DNA of 64,000 nt. It comes from an uncultured Lachnospira sp. (lineage in GTDB: Bacteria; Bacillota; Clostridia; Lachnospirales; Lachnospiraceae). Positions 34,431 through 44,240 of the stretch are shown piece by piece. The translations under genes and the position numbers were made by a program. The first letter of the stretch is position 1. Each line of letters starts with the position of its first letter. The notes below the pieces were generated by a model. The model was not told the origin of the DNA. It searched no databases and saw nothing but the letters and a program-made list of their open reading frames with translations. The stretch covers positions 24,395 through 88,394 of the forward strand of contig CAJUBU010000006.1 in the NCBI GenBank assembly GCA_910585095.1. Reading direction: 5' to 3'.

Positions 34431-35915
34431 TTATTCTGATATATGAAGCTGCTCTGTAAGCTCTTTCAAATCATCTACCATATCAACAAATTCCCTGACC
34501 GTCTTTGCATTATTTTCACTAATTTCAAACGTATCATTGGCATGTGCTGCCACTTCTTCTGAAATTGCTGAAATAGTAGCTACACTGTCAACGATTTTAT
34601 CGTTGGCTTTTGAGAGTTCTTCAACAAAAGATGCTAATTTATTGGAATTTGATGAAATATCATATGTATTGTTCTCAATAATTTTAAAACTAGCATCGGT
34701 ATCGCTTGTAGCCTGTTTTTGACTCGATATATCAATTACAATTTGATTTGTCACATTGACAACATTCTTTAAAGCTTCTGCTACATCACTTATCATCGCT
34801 GTAATATTTTCAGTGGCACTCTGCGTCTCGTCAGCCATCTTAGAAATTTCTGTTGCAACAACGGCAAATCCTTTGCCTGCCTCTCCTGCTCTTGCTGCTT
34901 CAATACTTGCATTTAACGCTAAAAGACTCGTCTGTGAAGTAATATTTGTAATAATGTCCACAACCGAATGCATCTTTATCATATCTTCGCTTAATCGGTT
35001 AAGCTGCTGTGTGGCAAGCTCTCCTGATTGAACTGATACATTTACCTTTTCAACTAATAATAACATGGTCTCATTGCTATGATGAATTGCTTTCATCGTA
35101 TTATTAACACTATCTATAATCTGTGAAGAACACTTTTTTACATCATGTACACGCTTTTGTATATTTTCTGTCATTTCAAGCTGCTTTTGCACTGCATTTG
35201 CTGTATCCGTAGCCCCTGCATTCACCTCATTCATCGCACTGCTTGTCGATTCAACCGCATCATTTAAAATATTAATTTTATCACTAATAACATCAATATC
35301 TTCTGTCATTTTTATTGATACATTCATTGTTGTATCAAGCATCTTTGCCGTTTTTTCACCCTGTTCTTTTATATGAGACAACTTTAAAGAGTTATTTCTC
35401 TCCAACGATTTTGAGACATACATAGAGTAGAGGCAAATAATAATTATAACAAGCACTTGAATTTCAACGGAAGCCAAATCTTTTGTTGTATAAACCTTAC
35501 GAACAAAAAGCATTGTCACTTGTATGATATTGACAATAATAACACCAATATTAATAGGAATGGTATATTTATAATCATTATATACTGCTATCGCAACAAG
35601 CATAGGGATAACATATACAAACGCTAATAAATTATTGGTTGTCAATAATATAAAGGTGTAAAATACGGCAAAGCTATAAGCAACAATATGCCTAATAGCC
35701 GATGCATCTGGTTTCTTTCTATATGCAATTATTCCAAGAACTGGACCAATAAGTCCAATTGCTATTGTAAGAAGAACATAGCCTAACGACCTTGCCCCTT
35801 TTACATACTCCATTATATATGCAATTGCAATAACAATGCACTCAATGGTTTGACATGTGACAGCCACCTTATTGTAATTCGCCATATCATTTATAAATTT
35901 ATTTTCTTTTTCCAT
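34431..35915 (-). CDS. Methyl-accepting chemotaxis protein with membrane N-terminus and no periplasmic sensor
   Basis: 494 residues. The first about 175 contain roughly six hydrophobic helices with only short loops, so no external ligand-binding domain is present. A long coiled coil follows, with the signalling tip ITNITSQTSLLALNASIEAA and then RAGEAGKGFAVVATEISKMA. This tip binds CheA and CheW. No clear HAMP is visible. A receptor of this type probably senses the membrane or an intracellular cue. It sits between serA and the DUF1015 gene, away from the flagellar operon. Confidence 0.9.
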   Translation of the reverse strand: MEKENKFINDMANYNKVAVTCQTIECIVIAIAYIMEYVKGARSLGYVLLTIAIGLIGPVLGIIAYRKKPDASAIRHIVAYSFAVFYTFILLTTNNLLAFVYVIPMLVAIAVYNDYKYTIPINIGVIIVNIIQVTMLFVRKVYTTKDLASVEIQVLVIIIICLYSMYVSKSLERNNSLKLSHIKEQGEKTAKMLDTTMNVSIKMTEDIDVISDKINILNDAVESTSSAMNEVNAGATDTANAVQKQLEMTENIQKRVHDVKKCSSQIIDSVNNTMKAIHHSNETMLLLVEKVNVSVQSGELATQQLNRLSEDMIKMHSVVDIITNITSQTSLLALNASIEAARAGEAGKGFAVVATEISKMADETQSATENITAMISDVAEALKNVVNVTNQIVIDISSQKQATSDTDASFKIIENNTYDISSNSNKLASFVEELSKANDKIVDSVATISAISEEVAAHANDTFEISENNAKTVREFVDMVDDLKELTEQLHISE

Positions 35916-35988
35916 AAAACCTCCACTTTTACTTAATATAAAAATAAATTAATTCATAAAATAACGGATACTATATTCACAATCTATT

Positions 35989-36043
35989 CTTTTGTCTATA
36001 AATAATACATAATACAATATTATATATTATTTATAGACAAAAG
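35989..36043. repeat. Perfect 18-bp inverted repeat between serA and the chemoreceptor gene
   Basis: CTTTTGTCTATAAATAAT (35989-36006) and its exact complement at 36026-36043 flank a 19-base AT-rich centre that itself has an ATAAT/ATTAT inner pair. No T-tract follows on either strand, and it lies next to a separate serA terminator. It could be a stable RNA hairpin, an operator for the chemoreceptor gene, or a mobile-element remnant. Confidence 0.6.
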
Positions 36044-36045
36044 TA

Positions 36046-36082
36046 AAGGAAACGGTGTATTAAAACTACTGACCGTTTCCTT
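36046..36082 (-). terminator. Intrinsic terminator after serA
   Basis: An 11-bp perfect stem (AAGGAAACGGT with ACCGTTTCCTT) and a 15-nt loop, about 80 bases past the serA stop. On the minus strand TTACTTTTG follows, a modest T-rich tail. Confidence 0.65.
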
Positions 36083-36163
36083 ATTTCATCCTTACAAGTA
36101 AATTCATTTACATCTATTATAACATTCATTCTTATCTAAAAAAGAATGTGTTGCTATAAATGA

Positions 36164-37327
36164 TTAAACAACTACTCTTACCTTAATAACGCCATCAATT
36201 GCTGACAACTTATCAACAACACTGTCCGATGCCGGCTCACTGATATCAAGCATTGAATACGCATAATCGCCCCTTGACTTGTTTGACATCTCTTCAATAT
36301 TGATACCTTCATCACCCATTACTGATGTAATCTTACTGATAACAGCAGGTACATTCTTATGACAAACGGCTACACGCCCAGCTGTTTTGCATGTTCCCAT
36401 ATCACAGTTTGGATAGTTGACAGAATTGATAATATTGCCATTTTCAATATAATCAGCAATTTCCTTAACAGCCATCACTGCACAGTTATCTTCTGCTTCT
36501 TCTGTTGAAGCGCCAAGATGAGGAATTACAATAGCGCCTTCCATATTAGCCGTTGTAGCATTTGGAAAATCGGTAACATATTTCTTTACTTTTCCAGATG
36601 CAAGAGCTTCTCCAATAGCAGACTCATCTACTAAAACATCTCTTGCACAGTTAATAATAACTGTACCATCCTGCATCATATCAAATGCTTCTTTATTTAT
36701 CATACCCTTTGTGCTGTCCATAGCTGGTACATGGATGGTAATATAATTACATTCTTTATAAATATCCTCAACATTAACAATATGTTTTACCTTACTTGAA
36801 AGGTTCCATGCTGCATTGACTGAAAGATATGGGTCATATCCATATACTTCCATACCAAGTGCGATTGCCGCATTAGCCACAAGCTGACCAATAGCGCCAA
36901 GCCCGATAACACCAAGTTTCTTGCCCTTAATTTCTTGACCTGCAAATGCTTTCTTTGCTTTTTCTGCGGACTTTGCTATATCTGCATCGCCTTTATTTTC
37001 CAAAACCCACTGATTGCCGCCAAGAATATCTCTTGAAGCAAGTAGCATTGCAGCAATCACATGTTCCTTAACCGCATTGGCATTGGCGCCTGGCGTATTA
37101 AATACCACAATACCTGCATCTGCACACTTATCCAGCGGAATATTATTGACACCTGCACCTGCTCTTGCAATTGCAAGCAAATTATCAGAAAGTTCCATAT
37201 CATGCATCTTCGCACTTCTTACAAGAATTGCCTGTGCATCCTCAAAACTGCTCTCTGTATTATAATCATCTGAAAATAAGTCAAGACCAATCTTTGCTAT
37301 ATTATTAAGACAATGTACATTTACCAT
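36164..37327 (-). CDS. serA: D-3-phosphoglycerate dehydrogenase
   Basis: 387 residues. First step of serine synthesis, oxidising 3-phosphoglycerate with NAD. The NAD-binding motif is LGVIGLGAIGQLVANAA at about 138-154. The catalytic Arg lies in VIINCARDVLVDE, and the Glu/His pair lies near DFPNATTANMEGAIVIPHLG (His in PHLGAST). An ACT domain at the C-terminus (VPAVISKITSVMGDEGINIE) implies serine feedback. The frame starts at the serC stop (TAATAATG) with AAGGAG as ribosome site, so translation is coupled. Terminators follow. Confidence 0.94.
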   Translation of the reverse strand: MVNVHCLNNIAKIGLDLFSDDYNTESSFEDAQAILVRSAKMHDMELSDNLLAIARAGAGVNNIPLDKCADAGIVVFNTPGANANAVKEHVIAAMLLASRDILGGNQWVLENKGDADIAKSAEKAKKAFAGQEIKGKKLGVIGLGAIGQLVANAAIALGMEVYGYDPYLSVNAAWNLSSKVKHIVNVEDIYKECNYITIHVPAMDSTKGMINKEAFDMMQDGTVIINCARDVLVDESAIGEALASGKVKKYVTDFPNATTANMEGAIVIPHLGASTEEAEDNCAVMAVKEIADYIENGNIINSVNYPNCDMGTCKTAGRVAVCHKNVPAVISKITSVMGDEGINIEEMSNKSRGDYAYSMLDISEPASDSVVDKLSAIDGVIKVRVVV

Positions 37328-37329
37328 TA

Positions 37330-38412
37330 TTACGCATTCTCCTTTTCAAAGTTTCTCATAAACTCAACAAGCTTTTCTACCCCTTCGATAGGCATAGCAT
37401 TATAGATAGAAGCCCTCATACCGCCAACGGTTCTATGACCTTTAAGATTGACAAAACCAGCCTTTGTAGCCTCCTCAATAAACTTTGCATCCAATTCTTT
37501 GTCACCTGTCACAAATGGAACATTCATAAGAGAACGGTCTTGCTTTACAACAGTACCCTTAAATAACTTGCTCTCATCAAGAAAATCATAAAGGATTTTT
37601 GCTTTTTTCTCATTGTGTTCTTTCATTGTCAAAAGTCCACCCATCTTTTTAATCCACTTAAATACTTTGCCGCAGATATAAATATTATAACATGGAGGCG
37701 TGTTATAAAGTGAATCGTTGTCTGCCTGTGTCTTCCATTTAAGCAATGTAGGCGTGCCAGGCAAAACATCATCTGTAATTAAATCTTCTCTTATAATAGC
37801 AATAACAACACCTGCTGGTCCGATGTTCTTTTGAACACCACCAAAAATAACGCCATACTTTGAAACGTCAACAGGCTCTGACAAAAAACATGATGAAACA
37901 TCCGCTACAAGAAGCTTTCCCTTTGTATTTGGAAGTTCTTTATACTTTGTTCCATAAATTGTATTATTCTCACAGATATATACATAATCAGCATCTTCTG
38001 GAATATCAAGATTAGAACAGTCTGGAATATATGAGTATGTTTTATCCTCTGAAGATGCAACAGCAATCGCTTCACCATAAATCTTAGCTTCCTGAAAAGC
38101 TTTCTTAGCCCATTGCCCAGTGATAATATAAGCAGCTTTTTTATTTTTCATAAGATTCATAGGAACTTCTGCAAAAAACTGCGAAGCCCCGCCTTGAAGG
38201 AATAATACCTTATAATTCTCTGGAATATTCATCAGTTCTCTAAGATCAGCCTCAGCCTCTTTGATAATTGCATCATACACTTTTGACCTGTGGCTCATCT
38301 CCATAACAGATTGACCACTTCCATTGTAATCTAACATCTCAGCAGCCGCTTCTTTTAACACTTCTTCTGGTAACACTGCCGGTCCGGCACTAAAATTGTA
38401 AACTCTTGCCAT
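37330..38412 (-). CDS. serC: Phosphoserine aminotransferase
   Basis: 360 residues from ATG 38412 (MARVYNFSAGPAVLPEEVL), which has AGGAGG at the right place; the frame extends further upstream but without family similarity. Class V PLP aminotransferase, second step of serine synthesis and also used in pyridoxal synthesis. The PLP-lysine lies in FGGVQKNIGPAGV at about 195. The end FRMxxx-type hypervariable part is normal, and the KGHRTVGGMRASIYNAMP motif is typical. It lies between ilvB and serA, with serA translated from the overlap. Confidence 0.95.
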   Translation of the reverse strand: MARVYNFSAGPAVLPEEVLKEAAAEMLDYNGSGQSVMEMSHRSKVYDAIIKEAEADLRELMNIPENYKVLFLQGGASQFFAEVPMNLMKNKKAAYIITGQWAKKAFQEAKIYGEAIAVASSEDKTYSYIPDCSNLDIPEDADYVYICENNTIYGTKYKELPNTKGKLLVADVSSCFLSEPVDVSKYGVIFGGVQKNIGPAGVVIAIIREDLITDDVLPGTPTLLKWKTQADNDSLYNTPPCYNIYICGKVFKWIKKMGGLLTMKEHNEKKAKILYDFLDESKLFKGTVVKQDRSLMNVPFVTGDKELDAKFIEEATKAGFVNLKGHRTVGGMRASIYNAMPIEGVEKLVEFMRNFEKENA

Positions 38413-38513
38413 TTCTCTTTTCCTCCTAACTGTTTTACCGCCCATGCGGAAATACTGTAACATAACCTTAACTATTGTATGCCCATCAACTCATGTTGTC
38501 AAGAAAGGATATT

Positions 38514-40202
38514 TTATCCTTTATTTTTTTGATCGAGGTCTTGTCTGTCAAACGCTTCTGAAATTGCAGCACCTGGCGATACCATAGGAAATACTTTATC
38601 TTCTCTATTAATATCACATTCTATAACGCAAGGTATATTTAACTCAATGGCTTCTTCAAGCGCCTTATTAAACGACTCAATATCACTTACCTTATAGCCT
38701 TTTGCTCCCATACCTTCAGAAACCTTTACAAAATCAACCACATCATCAAGGACCGTTGCAGAATAACGCTGTCCATAAAATAAATCCTGCCATTGACGAA
38801 CCATTCCTAATACATGATTATTAAATATTATTTCAATAATAGGAATATTATAACGAGTAGCTGTGGCAATTTCATTCATATTCATTCTAAAGCATCCATC
38901 TCCTGCAACATTGATAACAACTTTATCCTTGCAGCCAACTTTTGCTCCAATAGCAGCACCAAGCCCATACCCCATTGTTCCAAGTCCTCCTGAAGTTAGT
39001 AATGTTCTTGGCTTTGTATATGTATAATGCTGTGCCGCCCACATCTGATGCTGTCCAACATCGGTTGCAATAATAGCCTCTCCATTCGTTATACGATAAA
39101 TGTTTTCCATAATCAATGGACCATTTAAACAATCTCTGTTATATCGCATTGGATATTTTTCTTTTAATTCTTCAATATAGTCAACCCATTCTTTGTGGTT
39201 AAGTTGCTCTAATTTCGCATTAATATGTTTTAATACCTCCAAAGCATCTCCTATAACAACAGCATCGGTTTTAATATTTTTATTAATCTCAGCCGCGTCA
39301 ACATCGAGATGAACAATCTTGGCATTATCTGCAAACTTCGCAGCATTGCCCGTCACTCTGTCTGAAAATCTTGCACCAATCGTAATTAACAAGTCACACT
39401 CTGATACGCCAAAATTAGAGGCTTTTGTTCCGTGCATGCCAAGCATACCTGTATACAATGAATCTGAACCATCAAATGCGCCCTTCCCCATAAGTGAATC
39501 TGCAACAGGAGCATGAATTTTATGGACAAATTTTTTTAACTCATCTGAAGCATCGGCTGCTATAACGCCGCCGCCGACAAATACAAATGGCTTCTTTGAT
39601 TCTTTAATAAAAGAAACAACACGCTCAACATCTTCCTCCTTAATGGTATCTGTCTTTCTCTCAATTGGCTTTGGCGTCTCTTTTATATATTCACATTCAT
39701 TTGATGTGGCATCTTTTGTCACATCAATTAAAACAGGACCTGGTCTTCCTTTTTTTGCAATACGAAAAGCTTTTCGTATAGTGTCTGCCAAATCTTCTAC
39801 ATTTTTAACAATATAATTATGTTTTGTTATTGGCATTGTCACGCCTTGAATATCAACCTCCTGAAAACTGTCCTTTCCAAGCAATGGCACTGTTACATTA
39901 CATGTAATGGCAACAACAGGAATCGAATCCATATAGGCAGTGGCAATTCCTGTGACAAGATTGGTTGCACCAGGACCTGATGTAGCAAAGCAAACCCCCA
40001 CTTTTCCTGTTGCTCTCGCATAACCATCAGCAGCATGTGCCGCCCCTTGCTCATGTGATGTAAGTATATGTGTTATCTCGTCTGAATGTTTATATAACGC
40101 ATCGTAAACATTGAGAATAGCACCACCTGGATATCCAAATACTGTGTCTACGCCTTGTTCTTTTAAACATTCTACAATGATTTCAGAACCGTTTAATTTC
40201 AT
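38514..40202 (-). CDS. ilvB: Acetolactate synthase, large subunit
   Basis: 562 residues. First committed step of valine, leucine and isoleucine synthesis. TPP-binding Glu in LTSHEQGAAHAADGYARA, FAD region PVADSLMGKGAFDG, and the GDGCFRMNMNEIATA motif ending in NN (FNNHVLGMVRQWQ). The latter is the thiamine diphosphate GDG-NN motif. Full length. No ilvN small subunit lies next to it here, so the regulatory subunit must be elsewhere. GAGAAAGG precedes the ATG. It lies between ilvD and serC. Confidence 0.95.
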   Translation of the reverse strand: MKLNGSEIIVECLKEQGVDTVFGYPGGAILNVYDALYKHSDEITHILTSHEQGAAHAADGYARATGKVGVCFATSGPGATNLVTGIATAYMDSIPVVAITCNVTVPLLGKDSFQEVDIQGVTMPITKHNYIVKNVEDLADTIRKAFRIAKKGRPGPVLIDVTKDATSNECEYIKETPKPIERKTDTIKEEDVERVVSFIKESKKPFVFVGGGVIAADASDELKKFVHKIHAPVADSLMGKGAFDGSDSLYTGMLGMHGTKASNFGVSECDLLITIGARFSDRVTGNAAKFADNAKIVHLDVDAAEINKNIKTDAVVIGDALEVLKHINAKLEQLNHKEWVDYIEELKEKYPMRYNRDCLNGPLIMENIYRITNGEAIIATDVGQHQMWAAQHYTYTKPRTLLTSGGLGTMGYGLGAAIGAKVGCKDKVVINVAGDGCFRMNMNEIATATRYNIPIIEIIFNNHVLGMVRQWQDLFYGQRYSATVLDDVVDFVKVSEGMGAKGYKVSDIESFNKALEEAIELNIPCVIECDINREDKVFPMVSPGAAISEAFDRQDLDQKNKG

Positions 40203-40259
40203 AAATCATATATCCTTTCTCAAAAAATATTAATTATATAATTGCAGTATTTTTATTAT

Positions 40260-41933
40260 TTATATGGTGTCTGGTGTCTTAAGAATGGCGCCTCTATTTC
40301 CTGATGTCACCATTGATGCATATCTTCTAAGATAACCTGTTGTCACTTTAGGTTCTCTTGGCTGCCATTTTGCTTTTCTTGCTGCTAATTCTTCATCAGA
40401 GACTTTCAATTCAAGCTTTAACTGTGGAATATTGATACTGATAATATCGCCTTCTTCCACTAATGCAATTGGACCGCCCACAGCAGCCTCTGGCGACACA
40501 TGCCCTATCGAAGCACCTCTACTGGCTCCTGAAAAACGTCCGTCTGTTATAAGCGCCACCGTTGAACCAAGTCCCATGCCAGCAATAGCGGAGGTTGGAT
40601 TTAACATTTCTCGCATACCTGGTCCGCCCTTTGGTCCCTCATATCGGATTACAACAACGTCTCCTGCTAGAATCTTGCCGCCTTTAATTGCCTCAATGGC
40701 ATCCTCCTCACAGTCAAATACTCTGGCTGGTCCTTCATGCACCATCATTTCCTCGACAACTGCTGAACGCTTCACAACCGAACCATCTGGCGCAAGATTT
40801 CCTGAAAGCACTGCAAGACCGCCTGTCTTACTGTATGGATTGTCAATTGGTCTTATTACTTCTGGATTCAAATTCACTGCATGTTCTATATTTTCACCAA
40901 CCGTTTTGCCTGTAACGGTTATACAATCTCTATGAAGAAGTCCCAATTTATCAAGTTCATTCATTACAGCATACACACCACCAGCCTCGTTTAAATCTTC
41001 CATATATGTAGGACCTGCTGGTGCAAGATGACATAAATTTGGTGTCTTTTCGCTGATTTCATTGGCAAACTTAATATCAAAATCAAACCCTACTTCATGA
41101 GCAATCGCTGGAAGATGCAGCATACTGTTTGTTGAACAGCCTAGTGCCATATCCACTGTAAGCGCATTTAAAATGGCTTCTTTTGTCATAATATCTCTTG
41201 GTCTGATATCCTTTTTTAACATTTCCATAACAGCCATTCCCGCATGTTTTGCAAGTCTTATTCTATCTGAATATACTGCTGGAATCGTTCCATTGCCGCG
41301 AAGCCCCATACCAAGCACTTCTGTTAGACAATTCATCGAATTGGCTGTATACATACCAGAACAAGAACCACATGTAGGACATGCCTTGCGCTCATATTCG
41401 CACACATCCTCCTCTGTCATTGTACCTGCCGCATAAGAGCCTACTGCTTCAAACATCGATGAAAGGCTTGTCTTTTTCCCTTTTACGTGACCAGCTAACA
41501 TTGGTCCACCACTTACAAATACTGTTGGAACATTAATTCTTGCTGCTGCCATCAGGAGTCCTGGCACATTTTTATCGCAGTTTGGCACCATAACTAATGC
41601 ATCAAACTGATGTGCCAACGCCATACACTCTGTTGAATCCGCAATTAAATCTCTGGTCACAAGCGAATATTTCATGCCAACATGTCCCATTGCAATTCCA
41701 TCACAAACGGCAATTGCTGGAAAGACAACCGGCACACCGCCAGCTTCAGCCACTCCAAGCTTTACTGCATTGACAATTTTATCTAAATTCATATGTCCTG
41801 GAACAATCTCATTATATGAGCTAACAATACCAACAAGTGGTTTATTCATCTCCTCACCTGTAAAACCAAGTGCATTAAACAGCGAGCGATGTGGTGCCTG
41901 CTGCATACCTTTTTTTACATTATCACTTTTCAT
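40260..41933 (-). CDS. ilvD: Dihydroxy-acid dehydratase
   Basis: 557 residues. Third step of valine and isoleucine synthesis. Iron-sulfur ligands in MVPNCDKNVPGLLMAA and ACPTCGSCSGMYTANSMNC, plus GRFSGASRGASIGHVSPE near the C-terminus, are all typical of IlvD. AGGAGG precedes the ATG. About 160 bases separate it from leuB, with no clear terminator, and 57 bases from ilvB. I read the set as one operon. Confidence 0.96.
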   Translation of the reverse strand: MKSDNVKKGMQQAPHRSLFNALGFTGEEMNKPLVGIVSSYNEIVPGHMNLDKIVNAVKLGVAEAGGVPVVFPAIAVCDGIAMGHVGMKYSLVTRDLIADSTECMALAHQFDALVMVPNCDKNVPGLLMAAARINVPTVFVSGGPMLAGHVKGKKTSLSSMFEAVGSYAAGTMTEEDVCEYERKACPTCGSCSGMYTANSMNCLTEVLGMGLRGNGTIPAVYSDRIRLAKHAGMAVMEMLKKDIRPRDIMTKEAILNALTVDMALGCSTNSMLHLPAIAHEVGFDFDIKFANEISEKTPNLCHLAPAGPTYMEDLNEAGGVYAVMNELDKLGLLHRDCITVTGKTVGENIEHAVNLNPEVIRPIDNPYSKTGGLAVLSGNLAPDGSVVKRSAVVEEMMVHEGPARVFDCEEDAIEAIKGGKILAGDVVVIRYEGPKGGPGMREMLNPTSAIAGMGLGSTVALITDGRFSGASRGASIGHVSPEAAVGGPIALVEEGDIISINIPQLKLELKVSDEELAARKAKWQPREPKVTTGYLRRYASMVTSGNRGAILKTPDTI

Positions 41934-42094
41934 ATTTAACCTCCTATGATGCGACTGATTTTTATCTTATTTTTCCTGTTATTTCAAGTACCATAATTAC
42001 CTCTATCCATTTCAATTATGACTGAATCATTTTGAATGAAACAATATATTTTCTTGCAATTTCTAGTCTATGAAAAAAACATTGTCTGTTATTG

Positions 42095-43180
42095 TTATTT
42101 AATTCGCTCTGAGACAATATCGCCCATCTGTGTAGTCGAACATTGAGTCATACCCTCCGACATAATATCTATTGTTCTATAATTTTCTTTAATTGCCAAA
42201 GCAACTGCCGCCTCAATTGCATCGGCTTCTTTGTCCAAATCAAGCGAATAGCGAAGCATCATTGCTGCACTAAGAATGGTAGCCAGCGGATTTGCAATAT
42301 TTTTTCCAGCAATATCTGGCGCTGAACCATGACTAGGCTCATATAATCCAAGTTTTGTCTTGCCAAGACTTGCACTGGATAACATACCAATCGAGCCTGT
42401 TATCATACTTGCCTCATCGGACAAAATATCGCCAAACATATTCTCTGTAAGAATAACATCAAATTGTCCTGGATTCATTACAAGCTGCATAGCACAGTTG
42501 TCCACAAGCATATTTTCAACTTCTACTTCTGGATAATCCTTTGCTACCTCGGCAACAACCTTTCTCCATAATCTTGAGGAATCCAAGACATTTGCCTTAT
42601 CTACACTCACTAATTTTTTGCGGCGTTTCATTGCAATCTCAAAACCTTTTATGGCAATTCTTCTAATTTCATTTTCATTATATGTAAGCGTGTCTACCGC
42701 TGTCATAACACCATCGACTTCTTTAGTCCAACGGTCGCCAAAATATAAACCCCCTGTTAATTCTCTCATAATAACCATGTCAAATCCATTGCCAATTATT
42801 TCATTTTTGAGAGGACAAGTGTCTTTTAACTCATTATATAAATATGCTGGGCGAATATTGGCAAATAATTCAAGCTCCTTGCGAATTTTTAAAAGTCCTG
42901 CCTCTGGTCTTAAATTAGGAGCTACATCATACCATTTTGAATTGCCGACATTGCCGCCAACAGCGCCTAATAAAACTGCATCCGATGCTTTTGCCGTTGC
43001 AATGGCTTCATCTGTCAAAGGCACGCCACATGCATCAATAGAGCAACCACCCATCAATATCTCTGTGTAATGAAAGATATGTCCATATTTTTCTCCAACA
43101 CAGTCAAGCACTTTTCTTGCTTCTCTCACAATTTCTGGTCCAATTCCATCACCTGGAATCAATGTAATATTAAATTCCAT
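42095..43180 (-). CDS. leuB: 3-isopropylmalate dehydrogenase
   Basis: 361 residues. Third step of leucine synthesis, NAD-dependent. GDGIGPEIVREARKVLD near the start, IMRELTGGLYFGDR near 135, KANVLDSSRLWRKVVAEV near 190, and EPSHGSAPDIAGKNIANP near 280 are the family motifs. leuA, leuC and leuD are not in the window. As first gene of the leuB-ilvD-ilvB-serC-serA series it is preceded by a good SigA-type promoter. No T-box was seen in the leader. Confidence 0.96.
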   Translation of the reverse strand: MEFNITLIPGDGIGPEIVREARKVLDCVGEKYGHIFHYTEILMGGCSIDACGVPLTDEAIATAKASDAVLLGAVGGNVGNSKWYDVAPNLRPEAGLLKIRKELELFANIRPAYLYNELKDTCPLKNEIIGNGFDMVIMRELTGGLYFGDRWTKEVDGVMTAVDTLTYNENEIRRIAIKGFEIAMKRRKKLVSVDKANVLDSSRLWRKVVAEVAKDYPEVEVENMLVDNCAMQLVMNPGQFDVILTENMFGDILSDEASMITGSIGMLSSASLGKTKLGLYEPSHGSAPDIAGKNIANPLATILSAAMMLRYSLDLDKEADAIEAAVALAIKENYRTIDIMSEGMTQCSTTQMGDIVSERIK

Positions 43181-43264
43181 AACGTTACCTCTACTCCTTT
43201 CCCAATTCCATTCATAATCCTTGTTTTATGAATATATTTATATCAATAATGTCTAATTCACTAC

Positions 43265-43293
43265 ATCATAACTTATTTTTTATTTTTTTTCAA
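43265..43293 (-). promoter_or_regulatory. SigA-type promoter of the leuB-ilv-ser operon, with CodY-like box
   Basis: On the minus strand TTGAAA (43293-43288), an exact 17-base spacer and TATGAT (43270-43265) lie about 90 bases upstream of the leuB ATG. The bases at 43285-43299 read AATATCTTGAAAAAA, which match the CodY consensus AATTTTCWGAAAATT at about 10 of 15 positions and cover the -35. CodY control is plausible but weakly supported by sequence. Confidence 0.55.
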
Positions 43294-43475
43294 GATATTA
43301 AAATTGTAAGTTTCCCATTTTTTCTGCACTCCAATCAAAACATGCTTGGTGGCAATATATGAAAGTTAATTGTCAATATCAAAATAACTCTTGCAATACC
43401 AATAATTCCTTTTCTCCCTCTTTACTATCATTTATTTTGTATATTGTAATTTTTTGACACAGGTTTAATTTTTTA

Positions 43476-43952
43476 CTATGATTCTTCATATAAATTATTC
43501 CATTGATAAACTATTTCTTGTGCTGATATAATAAGTTCACATTCTTTATGATATGGCTCTTTATCAAACCAAATCCAACAATCAAATTTAAATGTTTGAT
43601 AACCTATATACGAATAAAGAAATTCAAGACTGCATAACCCATTATTAATTTGGCTCATAAATTTTTCTATTGTACATTCTTCTCGAATGATTTTTCCATC
43701 TTTTTCTGTAAATATATATATGGTTACTGCAATATCATCCGCATATAAAAGCATAAAATTTACCTGCCCTTCATCTGTATAAAATAATTTTTTATCAGTA
43801 TTGTCTTTGTTTCTTACCCAAAATCCATCGGGAAAAGAAAAAGAAAGAATCTCATCTTCTAATGAGACTTTGGTTGCCTTACAATCATGTAAACTAACAT
43901 TTATATCTTGGGTTATAATTTCTGTGCTTGTATGATGACAATTTTTATACAT
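43476..43952 (-). CDS. Unknown protein of 158 residues
   Basis: The ATG at 43952 has GAGGAT six bases upstream and is preferred to the frame's first ATG at 43964. No recognised family. It is rich in aromatic residues and cysteine, with FSFPDGFWVRN, FMLLYADDIAVTIYIF and a WIWFDKEPYHKECEL segment near the end. No signal peptide or membrane helix is visible. Features such as size, cytoplasmic location and orphan position would suit an immunity-type protein, but I have no direct evidence. It is divergent from the broken plus-strand gene across an AT-rich gap. Confidence 0.6.
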   Translation of the reverse strand: MYKNCHHTSTEIITQDINVSLHDCKATKVSLEDEILSFSFPDGFWVRNKDNTDKKLFYTDEGQVNFMLLYADDIAVTIYIFTEKDGKIIREECTIEKFMSQINNGLCSLEFLYSYIGYQTFKFDCWIWFDKEPYHKECELIISAQEIVYQWNNLYEES

Positions 43953-44152
43953 ATCAATCCTCATTTCTATATTTTTGTTTATATATAAATAATCCTTGCA
44001 AGTTATCTATTATCTAAAAATAATATTCTTATTATTTAGAACATTTATTATAACAATTATATTATATACAATAAATCATTATAAAAAATATTAATAAAAT
44101 GATTGCTTTTTAAATTTATAATATTTATTTATAAAAAATAACATTTTATCTA
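43953..44152. other. Extremely AT-rich divergent intergenic region
   Basis: Between the unknown minus-strand gene and the plus-strand broken gene. Mostly A and T, with several short inverted repeats, for example ATAAATCATT facing AATGATT. It must contain the promoter of the 43476-43952 gene. No coding sequence was seen. Confidence 0.4.
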
Positions 44153-44180
44153 TTGACAAAATTGTAAATTATGGTATTCT
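44153..44180 (+). promoter_or_regulatory. SigA-type promoter upstream of the frameshifted gene and nfi
   Basis: A perfect TTGACA (44153-44158), 16-base spacer and TATTCT (44175-44180), preceded by TGG for an extended -10. Initiation would fall about 50 bases before the ATG at 44241. Confidence 0.55.
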
Positions 44181-44240
44181 TTAATAATTTAATTTTATTA
44201 AATGGTCGGTTAGGGAATTTTATTATTGGAGGTATGTATT

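Noticed and set aside
40432..40935. 167-codon plus-strand frame opposite ilvD
   Set aside because: It is antisense to the conserved ilvD coding region; its length follows from the codon pattern of that gene.
43181..43475. Possible leucine T-box or other riboswitch ahead of leuB
   Set aside because: No GGTGGNACCGCG-like antiterminator sequence, specifier-loop structure or leader terminator was found; only a promoter is supported.
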